64,000 nucleotides of DNA from Acinetobacter ursingii DSM 16037 = CIP 107286 (GCF_000368825.1 NZ_KB849717.1:1215601-1279600); one strand, 5' to 3'; counted from the stretch's first letter, positions 25,866 through 35,062 are shown. The notes: generated from the sequence alone by a model not told the origin. Made by a program: numbers and translations.

Positions 25866-26903
25866 TTACCCGTTTGCGAGTTCTTTTCGGATAATTTCTG
25901 CACCTGCGGTGAGTGCTTGTAACTTGCCTCGTGCCACATCACGAGAAAGTGGCGTCATACCACAATTGGTCGATGGATACAGTTTATCTGCATCCACAAA
26001 TTGCAGTGCCTTGCGCAAGGTATCAGCGACTTCTTCAGGCGTTTCAATGGTATTGGTGGCAACATCAATCGCGCCGACCATCACTTTTTTGCCACGAATT
26101 AACTCGATCAAATCCATCGGTACGCGAGAGTTGTGACATTCCAGTGAGATAATATCAATCTTGGACTGTTGTAACTTAGGAAAAGCTTCTTCGTATTGTC
26201 GCCATTCTGAGCCTAAGGTCTTTTTCCAGTCGGTATTGGCTTTAATACCATAGCCATAGCAAATATGTACGGCAGTTTCACATTTAAGACCTTCAAGCGC
26301 ACGTTCTAAGGTGGCAACACCCCAATCATTCACTTCGTCAAAAAATACGTTAAATGCAGGTTCATCAAACTGGATAATATCGACACCCGCGGCCTCTAAC
26401 TCCAAAGCTTCCTGATTTAAAATTTTGGCGAATTCCCAAGCCAATTTTTCACGGCTTTTATAGTGCGCATCATACAACGTATCAATCATGGTCATTGGAC
26501 CAGGTAATGCCCATTTAATCGGTTGAGTCGTTTGCTGACGTAAAAACTTGGCATCTTCTACAAATACGGGTTTTTGACGCGATACTGCACCGACAACGGT
26601 CGGTACGCTGGCATCATAACGATTACGAATCCGAACTGTTTCACGTTTTTCAAAGTCAACACCATCAAGATGTTCAATGAATGTGGTGACAAAATGTTGG
26701 CGAGTTTGTTCACCATCACTCACGATATCAATGCCTGCCAATAGCTGCTCGTGTAGCGATAAACTCAAAGCATCACGTTTGCCTTGTACCAGCTCATCAC
26801 CTTGTAATTTCCACGGTGACCAGAGTTTTTCAGGTTCTGCAATCCATGATGGTTTTGGTAGGCTACCCGCAGTTGAGGTTGGTAATAATCGTTTCATCTT
26901 CAA
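25866..26903 (-). CDS. mesD: Core methionine synthase MesD (MetE C-terminal family)
   Basis: A 345-residue protein matching only the catalytic C-terminal half of cobalamin-independent methionine synthase MetE; it lacks the folate-binding N-terminal half. The zinc/homocysteine ligands are all present: H213 and C215 in HICYG, E255 in SLECHNS and C314 in NCGMTP, aligning with E. coli H641, C643, E665 and C726. The neighbouring DUF1852 gene identifies it as the MesD type. MesD is a folate-independent synthase known to need MesX and oxygen, described in Acinetobacter among others. It transfers a methyl group to homocysteine from a donor that is not established. Confidence 0.9.
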   Translation of the reverse strand: MKMKRLLPTSTAGSLPKPSWIAEPEKLWSPWKLQGDELVQGKRDALSLSLHEQLLAGIDIVSDGEQTRQHFVTTFIEHLDGVDFEKRETVRIRNRYDASVPTVVGAVSRQKPVFVEDAKFLRQQTTQPIKWALPGPMTMIDTLYDAHYKSREKLAWEFAKILNQEALELEAAGVDIIQFDEPAFNVFFDEVNDWGVATLERALEGLKCETAVHICYGYGIKANTDWKKTLGSEWRQYEEAFPKLQQSKIDIISLECHNSRVPMDLIELIRGKKVMVGAIDVATNTIETPEEVADTLRKALQFVDADKLYPSTNCGMTPLSRDVARGKLQALTAGAEIIRKELANG

Positions 26904-26920
26904 TAATCTTCTATATTCAG

Positions 26921-27955
26921 TTACACAGCGGCGGTTTTATTCGAGTGACTTCTATCCAAACTTTTATCCGAATTGTTTTTATCGGAGTAATTGGCAGCCC
27001 ATCGTTCAAGAATATTCTGGTAAGGCTTAATGAAGTTTTCCTCAGTCCATTTACCTTGTTTTACTGCTAATTGACCACGTTCCACACGATCATAGACGAT
27101 GCGTGTTAATGAATAATCTGGATATTCCAGACTTGCTTGATAGACTTGTGCCGCTGATGAGTTTGCATTGTAAATTTCAGGGCGATAAATCTTTTGGAAA
27201 GTTTCCATGGTACTAATTGCACTAATCAATTCAAAATCAGTGTAATCACGCAGTAAATCACCTGCAAAATAGAAGGCTAAAGGTGCAACGCTCCCTTTTG
27301 GCATAAAGAAGCGAACCTGTAAGCCCATTTTATGGAAATACTCATCAGTCCGTGAATATTGGTCTTGTTTGTATTCAACGCCCAAAATAGGATGTTCATT
27401 GCTCGTGCGATGATACTTTCTCGCGGTCGAAACACTCAGGCAAATCACAGGTTGTTGATTAAACTCTGCCTTAAAGGTGTCAGAATTTACAAGATATTGA
27501 TATAGCTTGCCATGTAAATCACCAAAGTTTTCAGGTGCATACGATGTTGAGTTTTCTTTATTATGTTCTTTAAGCACCACGCTGAAATCGTAGTCACGAA
27601 CGTATGATGAAAAGCTATTTCCAATCATTCCTTCAATACGCTGATTGGTTTTATGATCAATAATTGTACTTTTCAGCATTTCAATGATTGGGAAGCTTGT
27701 ACCATTCCCTTCAATATCCAAATCGGCAGAAATAATATCGATTTCAAGTGAGTAACGATCACCATTGGGATTGTCTGATTGTGCTAAAGCATTGAAACGA
27801 TTATTAATCATGCGGAGGGTATTGCGCAGATTCTGCTCACGGCTTTCACCACGTGCCAAATTGGCGAAATTAGTTGTAAGACGTGTACTATCTGCGGGTT
27901 GATAGTTTTCATCAAAACGAATACGTTTAATTGAACATGCGAACTGTTTACTCAT
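26921..27955 (-). CDS. mesX: MesX (DUF1852), partner of MesD
   Basis: A 344-residue DUF1852 protein, 17 bp upstream of mesD. The start is set at ATG 27955 (MSKQFACSIKRIRFD); the longer frame continues through the promoter. Recognisable segments are ESREQNLRNTLRMINNRFN, GDLHGKLYQYLVNS and RYHRTSNEHP-like residues (KYHRTSNEHPILGVEYKQD). MesX is genetically required for MesD-type methionine synthesis. Its biochemical role is not settled; supplying the methyl donor is one proposal. The C-terminal tail (about residues 320-344) is S/N/K-rich and probably disordered. A good promoter lies immediately upstream. Confidence 0.9.
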   Translation of the reverse strand: MSKQFACSIKRIRFDENYQPADSTRLTTNFANLARGESREQNLRNTLRMINNRFNALAQSDNPNGDRYSLEIDIISADLDIEGNGTSFPIIEMLKSTIIDHKTNQRIEGMIGNSFSSYVRDYDFSVVLKEHNKENSTSYAPENFGDLHGKLYQYLVNSDTFKAEFNQQPVICLSVSTARKYHRTSNEHPILGVEYKQDQYSRTDEYFHKMGLQVRFFMPKGSVAPLAFYFAGDLLRDYTDFELISAISTMETFQKIYRPEIYNANSSAAQVYQASLEYPDYSLTRIVYDRVERGQLAVKQGKWTEENFIKPYQNILERWAANYSDKNNSDKSLDRSHSNKTAAV

Positions 27956-27968
27956 GGCAAAATCTACT

Positions 27969-28006
27969 ACCCTAAATTCTATAGGGTCATTTATACCTAA
28001 AGACAA
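27969..28006 (-). promoter_or_regulatory. mesX promoter with overlapping inverted repeat
   Basis: Read on the minus strand, -35 TTGTCT (28006-28001), a 17-bp spacer and -10 TATAGA (27983-27978) form a good sigma-70 promoter. It starts transcription only about 16 nt before the mesX ATG. A perfect inverted repeat ACCCTA (27969-27974) / TAGGGT (27982-27987) with a 7-nt spacer overlaps the -10 and start point, a natural place for a repressor. The rest of the gap to 28271 shows nothing else. Confidence 0.6.
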
Positions 28007-28271
28007 ACATGAATAAAAACGATTTTGTTTCATTAAAAGATGAGCCAAATTCATGTTTAGAAATTTAGCTCAATTGAAGATGGATAATGCGAGTCATGTC
28101 TTTGCAGAAGTTTGGGATAATAAGGCAGTCTAATAAAACGGCCCTCCCGCCTTTACAGTAAAATTAATTTTTTATTTTTATCAAAATCTTAGATACTATT
28201 TCAATGATTCACTTAAACTCTATCAAAGTCCGCTATTTGAGATAAAAACAGTAAACTCCTAGCTTTTCGAC

Positions 28272-28685
28272 CTATGGTCGTTCTGCATACTGCGGTAAGT
28301 CATCACAAATCGTGTCCCACTCTGCTTTATGCGCGGCAAAAATATGCAAACTCGGTTTTTGCTCAATTTTGGTATCTAAAGTTCCAATCCGCAAACGATA
28401 AAATTCAGGGGTATCCATTTTGATGCTCATGATGGGCGAACCACATTCGCTACAAAAACAACGCTGCGTGGTTGGGGTCGATTGATATTTCTTAAGCAAA
28501 TGTTCGCCTTGCACAATTTTAAAATCATTCACATGCACAGGCGTATTGGTTGCATAAGCTGTACCATTGGCTTTACGGCAACGTTGGCAATGGCATTGAA
28601 TAATATCACCCAAGCCATGACCTGAAATCTCATAACGAATGCCCTGACACAAACAGCTTCCCGACAATAATGCAGCTTGTGACAT
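28272..28685 (-). CDS. GFA-family (Gfa-like) zinc protein
   Basis: A 137-residue protein of the glutathione-dependent formaldehyde-activating enzyme family (Mss4-like fold). Zinc-binding cysteines are C11 and C13 in CLC, C31, C33 and C36 in CHCQRC, and C78 and C81 in CSEC. The start at 28685 (MSQAALLSG) follows GGAGTATCTTT. Most bacterial members are not true formaldehyde-activating enzymes, so a specific reaction is not assigned. It follows the flavoprotein gene in the same direction with a 77-bp gap. Confidence 0.85.
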   Translation of the reverse strand: MSQAALLSGSCLCQGIRYEISGHGLGDIIQCHCQRCRKANGTAYATNTPVHVNDFKIVQGEHLLKKYQSTPTTQRCFCSECGSPIMSIKMDTPEFYRLRIGTLDTKIEQKPSLHIFAAHKAEWDTICDDLPQYAERP

Positions 28686-28762
28686 AAAGATACTCCGTGT
28701 AGTTGTTGATTTTTCAACCAAATTAACAGGTTTTGAGGATAACAAAAATAGTGAATTTCAAT

Positions 28763-29968
28763 TTAGTCAGAATTTAGTTGTGCATGAACACCTTGTGCTA
28801 CTGCTCGTCCTGTTGCCAGACAAGCTGTGAGTAAATACCCCCCTGTGGGTGCATCCCAATCCAGCATCTCACCACAAGCAAAAATATAAGGAGAATTCTT
28901 TAGCATCAGATGCTCATTTAATGCATCGAGTCGAATACCGCCTGCGCAGCTAATCGCCTCTTCAATTGGACGAAAACCCTGTATCTGCACGGCAATTTGT
29001 TTAATATGCTGCGCCATTTTTAAAGGATCATTCCAGTCATTTTTACTGATGACATCACGAATCAAAGCAATTTTGGTTTTATCCAAGCCAATCTTTTGCC
29101 ATATGGTATTTAAAGACTGCTTTTTGCCTTGCTGTAACTTTTGTAAAATTTGTTCTTGGCTCAGGTCTGGCAGTAAATCCAAATATAAAATTGCGTGACT
29201 TTGCGTCTGCATCGCTTCACGCAAATCGCGATTACAACGATAAACCAAGCCACCTTCTAGTCCATAATGGCTGATCACCATTTCGCCAAACTGAGGTACT
29301 TGACCAGCTACCCACGCCTGAATCCGCTTAAGCGGTTGTCCGAAAATGGGTTGCAAATATTCAGACCAATTGACCAATACACCGACATTACTGGCGCTAA
29401 AAGGTTGAATCATGCATGACTCTAACCAGTTTTGCCATTTGCCATCACTTCCCAGTTGTGGCCATGATACTGCCCCACACGCCAGTACAATCGCATCAGC
29501 CGTAATGTGATTCTGCTGTTGTTGCACTAAATCCAGAACCGTCAAAGACTGATTCTGTATTGCCAAGACTTGATGGCGGTAACGAAATTTTACGCCGCGA
29601 TCTTGCAAACGTCTGAGCCATGCGCGTAATAATGGCGCGGCTTTCATCTCATTGGGGAAAATTCGTCCTGAACTACCAATATATGATTCAATCCCTAAAC
29701 CTTTCATCCACGCTTGAATGGTTTCGGCATTGCAAGTTTCAAGCATTGGGCGCAACCAGTTGGCATGATCATAGCGTGATATAAAATGATCTAAATCTTC
29801 AGCGTGGCTGATATTAAGCCCTGTTTTTCCCGCCATTAAAAACTTACGTGCTGCCGATGGCTTTTGCTCGTAGATGGTAATGTTATAATCACCCAGTTCA
29901 GACAAAACTTCGGCACAGGCTAGTCCCGCAGGACCCGCCCCAACGATCACGACCCGCTTACTCGGCAT
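28763..29968 (-). CDS. HI0933/YhiN-type NAD(P)/FAD-dependent oxidoreductase (TIGR03862-like)
   Basis: A 401-residue flavoprotein. The dinucleotide motif VVIVGAGPAGLACAEVLSE lies at about residues 6-24, followed by FLMAGKTGLNISHAE. The insert domain and the C-terminal FAD-binding GEMLDWDAPTGGYLLTAC complete the family pattern. The start at 29968 overlaps the trmB-like stop by 11 bp, so the two are co-transcribed. Family members (HI0933, BaiN) are poorly understood flavin enzymes; no substrate is assigned. Confidence 0.85.
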   Translation of the reverse strand: MPSKRVVIVGAGPAGLACAEVLSELGDYNITIYEQKPSAARKFLMAGKTGLNISHAEDLDHFISRYDHANWLRPMLETCNAETIQAWMKGLGIESYIGSSGRIFPNEMKAAPLLRAWLRRLQDRGVKFRYRHQVLAIQNQSLTVLDLVQQQQNHITADAIVLACGAVSWPQLGSDGKWQNWLESCMIQPFSASNVGVLVNWSEYLQPIFGQPLKRIQAWVAGQVPQFGEMVISHYGLEGGLVYRCNRDLREAMQTQSHAILYLDLLPDLSQEQILQKLQQGKKQSLNTIWQKIGLDKTKIALIRDVISKNDWNDPLKMAQHIKQIAVQIQGFRPIEEAISCAGGIRLDALNEHLMLKNSPYIFACGEMLDWDAPTGGYLLTACLATGRAVAQGVHAQLNSD

Positions 29969-30596
29969 GACCTTGCCCTTGCAATGGCAAAAATTCATCA
30001 AACCGAGTCTGATAGCTTTCAGGTTTACTGATGATGAGCTGTTGGCAAAGTTCAGCACGCTCTAGATATTTGACCTCAAAATGGGTGCGTGCCGAATCAG
30101 ATGCAATGCGTTGTTTAACGTAAGGCAAATGCCACAGGTGCAAAAGTTGCTGTTCCGCTTCATCAATATAATCTGGGATGTTACTCGCTAAAGTAATCGT
30201 ACCTTGAGGTTTTAAACGTGACAGCAAAAACTCAAAAAAAGGCATATTCAGCCAGCGCTGTGCAGGATTATGCGGTTCAGGATTTGGGTATAAAATAAAA
30301 AAATGTTCAACTTGCTGAGGATAAAGCGCATGGACGATCCACGGCAAAGCATCCGCATGGATGGGATATAAATTATCTCTAGGTTCCAATCCTTTTTGTT
30401 TCTGCATCGCCAAAAATTTTTCTTTGGTGCGCTCGATTGCAAACAATGTTTGTTCTGGATGTTCACCACTAAATAACAAGGCATGCTTGCCCTTACCCGC
30501 ACCAATTTCAACACAAATGGGGGTATTTTCAATGGAACTAAAATCACGCGGCGCCTGCATACGCTGGGCTTGAAATTGACGAATCGAGATAATCAC
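29958..30596 (-). CDS. TrmB-like tRNA (guanine-N7)-methyltransferase
   Basis: A 212-residue SAM-dependent methyltransferase with the TrmB layout: VEIGAGKGKHAL (about 29-40) as SAM motif I, then ERTKEKFLA, and the catalytic-region motif here reading FFILYPNPEPHNPAQRW. In canonical TrmB this region reads like FPDPWPKKRHHKRR. Here the basic cluster is replaced by EPHNPAQRW. The protein may therefore be a diverged TrmB acting on G46 of tRNA, or a paralogue with a different target. The gene is coupled to the downstream flavoprotein gene. Family sure, exact activity less so. Confidence 0.72.
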   Translation of the reverse strand: MIISIRQFQAQRMQAPRDFSSIENTPICVEIGAGKGKHALLFSGEHPEQTLFAIERTKEKFLAMQKQKGLEPRDNLYPIHADALPWIVHALYPQQVEHFFILYPNPEPHNPAQRWLNMPFFEFLLSRLKPQGTITLASNIPDYIDEAEQQLLHLWHLPYVKQRIASDSARTHFEVKYLERAELCQQLIISKPESYQTRFDEFLPLQGQGHAE

Positions 30597-30692
30597 AGCA
30601 AACTATTCAAACTAGGTATTGAAATCAGGCTAAGTCTAACAAGTGATTTGAGCTTTGCCTAATATCTTGATGATGAATTTGAGGATTTTACT

Positions 30693-30881
30693 ATGCCACG
30701 CACATTTCCCTGTCCCCGTTGTGGAGAACCCTCTGTCTGGGAAGGCAATGAGTTTCGTCCCTTTTGTTCAGAGCGTTGTAAACTGATTGATCTGGGCGCA
30801 TGGGCCAATGAGGACTATAAATTACAGACTCAAGATGCTCCAACATCGGAAAATGGCAACCCTTATGATTACGATAGCTAA
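30693..30881 (+). CDS. yacG: DNA gyrase inhibitor YacG
   Basis: A 62-residue zinc protein. The zinc site is CPRC (C7, C10) plus FCSERC (C25, C29), followed by [14 protein letters not shown]. In E. coli YacG binds GyrB and inhibits gyrase. Length and motifs are standard. The start is ATG 30693 ([11 protein letters not shown]). It is not next to coaE here, unlike in many gammaproteobacteria. Confidence 0.93.
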   Translation: MPRTFPCPRCGEPSVWEGNEFRPFCSERCKLIDLGAWANEDYKLQTQDAPTSENGNPYDYDS

Positions 30882-31017
30882 ACTGCTATACCCGCCTCGA
30901 TGGTCATCTTTTGTTGCAAAATTTACTCAAAATCGTGCAATTAGCAAACAAAATTAAACACACAGGACTTAAAGTACTCGTCAATAATATGGCTCTTCTC
31001 ACAATAGGAGAATTTTG

Positions 31018-31194
31018 ATGCTTTTGTTGAGATTACTTTTCGCTGTTTTTGCTATTTGCTGTTTAATCTTCCTCGTTTTAGGTTTTATGGCTTCAGATGC
31101 CGTTTTATTTGTTATTGCCGTATTATTTGCAGTTGCAAGCATTTTAATTGCACTGGAAGCCAAACAGCGTTTCCATAGCTTATTTCACTCTTGA
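31018..31194 (+). CDS. Small two-helix membrane protein (58 aa)
   Basis: A 58-codon frame starting ATG 31018 behind a strong AGGAG with a 7-base spacer, and followed by a clean terminator. The product is MLLLRLLFAVFAICC onward: two hydrophobic helices at about 3-23 and 28-47, then a short basic/aromatic tail EAKQRFHSLFHS. No family recognised. The ribosome binding site, stop and terminator make a genuine small gene likely. Confidence 0.75.
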   Translation: MLLLRLLFAVFAICCLIFLVLGFMASDAVLFVIAVLFAVASILIALEAKQRFHSLFHS

Positions 31195-31200
31195 CGTCTG

Positions 31201-31234
31201 GGACAATGATTGCAAGTTCAATCATTGTCCTTTT
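31201..31234 (+). terminator. Terminator of the small membrane protein gene
   Basis: A perfect 12-bp stem GGACAATGATTG (31201-31212) / CAATCATTGTCC (31219-31230) with loop CAAGTT is followed by TTTT. It separates the small gene from the convergent metallo-hydrolase. Confidence 0.88.
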
Positions 31235-31246
31235 ATTATGTCTCTT

Positions 31247-31891
31247 TTAACCTGCTTTACCTGCAACAAAAGGATTAAATTGTTTTTCATAGCCAATGCT
31301 GCTCATCGGCCCATGTCCTGAAATAAACTGTGTATCATCGGGTAGACTAAAACATTCACGTTGAATCGAATCCAGTAGTTGTTGGTGATTGCCTTTCGGA
31401 AAATCAGTCCGCCCAATCGAGCCCTTAAATAACACATCCCCTGTCCATAATAATGCATGTTGTTGGTTATAAAACATCACATGGCCTGGTGTATGCCCTG
31501 GCGCAAATCGCACTTCAAACTGATGCTCACCTAATGCCAAAACTTCGCCACCTTCAAGCCATTGATTTACATGTACAAGTTCAGGAATTGGAAATCCATA
31601 ACGTTGCGACACTTCCTGAATCATATCTAGCCAAAATTGATCCTCTTTGTGCGGGCCAATTACAGGAATACCCCAGATTCTAGCCAATTCACCAACTGCC
31701 CCTGCATGATCAAGATGTCCATGGGTCAACCACAATGCTTTGACCTTTAAGCCAAGTGCTTCGACTTCTTGTCTTAGTTTGGCTGCATCTCCCCCTGCAT
31801 CAATTAAAATTGCGTCTTTAGTTTCACTATCCCAAACAATAGAACAATTTTGAGCGAAAGCCGTTACAGGAACTATTTTAACTTGCAGCAT
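31247..31891 (-). CDS. MBL-fold hydrolase, glyoxalase II-like (YcbL/GloC type)
   Basis: A 214-residue metallo-beta-lactamase-fold hydrolase. The metal site is THGHLDH (H57, H59, D61, H62), then PGHTPGH and WTGDVLFKGSIGRTDFP. It is shorter than GloB and lacks its C-terminal substrate helices, matching the YcbL/GloC subgroup that hydrolyses S-lactoylglutathione or similar thioesters. The ATG has AGAGG five bases upstream. The hemH gene precedes it by 29 bp in the same direction, so co-transcription is likely. Confidence 0.87.
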   Translation of the reverse strand: MLQVKIVPVTAFAQNCSIVWDSETKDAILIDAGGDAAKLRQEVEALGLKVKALWLTHGHLDHAGAVGELARIWGIPVIGPHKEDQFWLDMIQEVSQRYGFPIPELVHVNQWLEGGEVLALGEHQFEVRFAPGHTPGHVMFYNQQHALLWTGDVLFKGSIGRTDFPKGNHQQLLDSIQRECFSLPDDTQFISGHGPMSSIGYEKQFNPFVAGKAG

Positions 31892-31920
31892 AACAACCTC
31901 TGGCGAAAAATCATGATGTT

Positions 31921-32934
31921 TTATTGGGCTAAGGTGATTTCAAGCGCATTTAAATGGGCTTGAACCAGTTGGCGGAGTAATTGTAGATGGGCATCTGAGT
32001 CGTTTAATGCAGGAATGTACTGATAAGACTCACCACCAGCATTCAAAAACAATTCTGCATTTTGAATCGCGAGTTCTTCTAAGGTTTCCAGACAATCCGC
32101 AGAAAAAGCAGGGCTCAAAATCTGTACAGATTTCACACCTTGTTGCGCCCACTCTCCAAGCAATTGATCTGTATAAGGTTTAACCCATTCCTGTTTGCCA
32201 AAACGCGACTGAAAACTAATGGCCCATTGATTTTGTTCAAGCCCCAGTGCTTGGGCAACTAAACGCGCGGTTTCCCGACATTGATCTGCATAAGGATCAC
32301 CTTTATCAGCATACGGCTGTGGAATTCCATGAAAAGACATTAATAATTTTTCTGCTGTCCCATGCTGATGCTGAAAATCCCGAATACTTTGCACTAGCGC
32401 CTGAATAAATAAAGGATGGCGATAATATTCTTTAACAATGCTTAAGCCCGGTAAATTACGTTGCTGCGGAATCCATTTGGCAAAAGCATCATAAAGTGGC
32501 GCGGTTGAGGTCGCAGAATATTGCGGAAATAAAGGCAATAATAAAATATGATCCTGAGGAGATTGCGCCAATTGTTGCAATAATGAGGTGATTCCCGGTT
32601 GACCATAAGTCATGGCAGGAACCACCCTTAAATCAAACTGCGGATAAGCATCCGTAAGATCAGATTTCAAACGTTCAGTCTGCGCAAAAAGAATTTCTCG
32701 CATGGGTGAATCTTTACGCCAAACTGTTGCATAGGCATGCGCCACGCGTTTAGGACGAAAAGGCAGAACAAAACAGCGTAGAATAATTTGCCAAAGCAGT
32801 ACGGGAATTTCAATCACCCGTGAATCTGACAAAAACTGTTTTAAAAACTGCCTCACTGCTGGAACAGTGGCTGCATCAGGAGTTCCCAAATTGGCTAAAA
32901 TAACAGTCACTTTTGGCTTAGATGCAGTAGACAT
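31921..32934 (-). CDS. hemH: Ferrochelatase
   Basis: A 337-residue protoporphyrin IX ferrochelatase that inserts Fe(II) in the last step of heme synthesis, at the inner face of the membrane. The active-site H202 lies in [19 protein letters not shown]; other signatures are NLGTPD near residue 15, FPQYS near 136, and [15 protein letters not shown] near the C terminus. Length is normal. The metallo-hydrolase follows it; the DUF4062 gene precedes it by 82 bp. Confidence 0.96.
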   Translation of the reverse strand: MSTASKPKVTVILANLGTPDAATVPAVRQFLKQFLSDSRVIEIPVLLWQIILRCFVLPFRPKRVAHAYATVWRKDSPMREILFAQTERLKSDLTDAYPQFDLRVVPAMTYGQPGITSLLQQLAQSPQDHILLLPLFPQYSATSTAPLYDAFAKWIPQQRNLPGLSIVKEYYRHPLFIQALVQSIRDFQHQHGTAEKLLMSFHGIPQPYADKGDPYADQCRETARLVAQALGLEQNQWAISFQSRFGKQEWVKPYTDQLLGEWAQQGVKSVQILSPAFSADCLETLEELAIQNAELFLNAGGESYQYIPALNDSDAHLQLLRQLVQAHLNALEITLAQ

Positions 32935-33016
32935 TCTTTTTCCTGTTCAATACGTACATGAAAATCTGTGGAGTACGCTTACTTTAACAGTTTTATGGCT
33001 TTTTCAAAATAAATGA

Positions 33017-34042
33017 CTAATTTGTTTTTATTTGCGTCGTGCGTTGATATTCTGGCTGTTGAGTTTCCAGTAATTTCAAAGCTTTAGGTGTAAGCTGCCA
33101 CAATAAACGCTGACGCTCATCACGACCAGCGGGGACAATCCAGTCATTTTGTCGCATCTGCATTTTAATATGATGTAATGCACGGATATTAATTTGCGAA
33201 CGCGCAACTGCATGTGCTCGCGGTAAGACTAACCTTGCATCTTCGAGCCCCGTTTCATTCAGATAATCATTAATCCTTTTAGAAAAATATTCCTCAGGTG
33301 TCGGGATTTTAAAGACCACACTTAAAATGGATAAAATCTGCAACCAAGTCAGCTTACGTTCAGGTTTAAGTTCCTGAAAATTACCATCCTGATAGGCATG
33401 AACACGGTATTCAAAAGAGTAAATTTCATTGTTATACACTCTTGGCATTGCGACCAAGGGATCATTTTCACGCTTACCTTGCTCAGTTTCCAGACGAGTG
33501 ACTTTAGCGCGTAAACTATCAATTTCATCTTGTAAAACTTGGGTATTTTGCGGTCTGACCCAACCCAATACAGGATAACGTTCCAACATTTGAGACATGT
33601 TGAAACGCACCGCCAGTTCTAAGTCGCGCAGGCTGTGATAACAAAAAACCTGATCGACCTCTTGTTGGAGCTGTTTACGAAATTCATGAAATTTTTCTTT
33701 TAATTCTGGTTTGCTATCCTGCAACGCAGCGTCACGACTTTCTGGCGCATCATGCATAAAGACAATAATCGGTTTTTGTTTGGTTACGGCATAAATATAT
33801 TCAAGATGTAGATAACTTACCCCTGAAACTGATTGTTCCCCGTACTGACTACCAAGCAATAATACAACATAATCACAATCGTCAATTTGACGACGCGCAA
33901 TGGAGGTACTCAGTGGTGTACGTTGCTCAAGCCCCCATGAAAAAAATCCCATTCCGATGAGTGTCTGTGCCAATACCATACGTTCTGGTTGCATCTCTGC
34001 ACCAGAAGTTGAAATAAACACTTGATAACGCTTATCCAGCAT
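33017..34042 (-). CDS. DUF4062 domain protein
   Basis: A 341-residue protein with an N-terminal DUF4062 domain, a TIR/SLOG-like Rossmann-type fold usually recognised by VFISS...ER. Here it reads YQVFISTSGAEMQPERMVL (residues 6-25), then QIDDCDYVVLLLGSQYGE near 52-68 and LEYIYAVTKQKPIIVFMHD. A short coiled coil lies at about 170-190. The C-terminal half (about 200-335) has no domain I recognise. DUF4062 occurs in signalling and antiphage-type proteins, often with NTPase or effector domains; none is visible here. The location between hemH and murI is core-like. Function unknown. Confidence 0.8.
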   Translation of the reverse strand: MLDKRYQVFISTSGAEMQPERMVLAQTLIGMGFFSWGLEQRTPLSTSIARRQIDDCDYVVLLLGSQYGEQSVSGVSYLHLEYIYAVTKQKPIIVFMHDAPESRDAALQDSKPELKEKFHEFRKQLQQEVDQVFCYHSLRDLELAVRFNMSQMLERYPVLGWVRPQNTQVLQDEIDSLRAKVTRLETEQGKRENDPLVAMPRVYNNEIYSFEYRVHAYQDGNFQELKPERKLTWLQILSILSVVFKIPTPEEYFSKRINDYLNETGLEDARLVLPRAHAVARSQINIRALHHIKMQMRQNDWIVPAGRDERQRLLWQLTPKALKLLETQQPEYQRTTQIKTN

Positions 34043-34145
34043 GGTTATCCCCTAAAATTTAACATTCCTCATCACGTTCCGTGTGATGTACGAATATATA
34101 ACCTCAAATTTAGATCTAAAATTTATGCAATCATCGCCATACTCT

Positions 34146-35033
34146 TCAATCATCAATATTGTGAATACGCCAAGTCATATGATCTTTAATCATATGTTTT
34201 AACACAAACTTTAACTCATCTGCATTATTTCCGCTGACAAAACACTCAATTTGTAGATGATTCTGACGAATTTCGTCAAATAATAACTCATTTTTAATCA
34301 AAATACGGGCTGTTTGCCTCGCCACCGCCAAACCTGAGTCAATTAATGTCAGTTTCTGCCCAAAAAGATGGGTAATTGCTTCATTTAAAAACGGATAATG
34401 AGTACAGCCTAATACCAAAAAATCCGCATGCTGATCCACGACAGGCTGTAAACATTGCTGCAATACCGTTAAACAAGCGGGACTCATTTGTTCGCCGGCT
34501 TCAACAAAAGGCACCAGTTCCAGACAAGTGACAGCTAAGACCTCTACCTCTGCTGGATGCGCGAAATTTTGAATCACATCCTTAATCAGTTGCCCACGAA
34601 ATGTTGCAGGTGTTGCCAATACTGCAACGACTTTAGACTGAGTTTGTAGCACTGCCGGTTTGAGCGCAGGCACTAAGCCAACGATTGGAAAAGACGCTCC
34701 ATAATGTTCGCGCAAATAATCCAGACTAAATGCTGAGGCTGTATTACACGCCACAACTGCCATTTTACAACCACGACGATATAACCATTCAATCGCCTGT
34801 GCGGTTAACTGTCGGATTTCCTGATCTGAGCGTGGCCCATAAGGAACATGTGCAGTATCGGCATAATAAATAATCTGTTCATTGGGTAAATGCTGAACGA
34901 TTTCCTGTGCAATGGTTAATCCCCCCACACCAGAATCAAAAATACCAATCGGTGCATCTTTAGATGCTTGAAGTCTGGATTTTAATTCAGCATGAATAGG
35001 GTGTATTGCGGTCATTTCTTTGGATAAATCCAT
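34146..35033 (-). CDS. murI: Glutamate racemase
   Basis: Interconverts L- and D-glutamate for peptidoglycan. Both catalytic cysteines are present, C96 (VACNTAS) and C210 (LGCTHYP), with D33 in GIFDSGVGG and YYADTAHVPYG. The start is ambiguous. ATG 35033 (MDLSKEMT) gives 295 aa; TTG 35066 would overlap the upstream stop as TTGA; ATG 35015 is shorter. None has a strong ribosome binding site. The DUF1285 gene directly upstream is probably in the same transcript. Confidence 0.93.
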   Translation of the reverse strand: MDLSKEMTAIHPIHAELKSRLQASKDAPIGIFDSGVGGLTIAQEIVQHLPNEQIIYYADTAHVPYGPRSDQEIRQLTAQAIEWLYRRGCKMAVVACNTASAFSLDYLREHYGASFPIVGLVPALKPAVLQTQSKVVAVLATPATFRGQLIKDVIQNFAHPAEVEVLAVTCLELVPFVEAGEQMSPACLTVLQQCLQPVVDQHADFLVLGCTHYPFLNEAITHLFGQKLTLIDSGLAVARQTARILIKNELLFDEIRQNHLQIECFVSGNNADELKFVLKHMIKDHMTWRIHNIDD

Positions 35034-35062
35034 CGTGTCAGATTCAGAATTAAGCTTAAACC

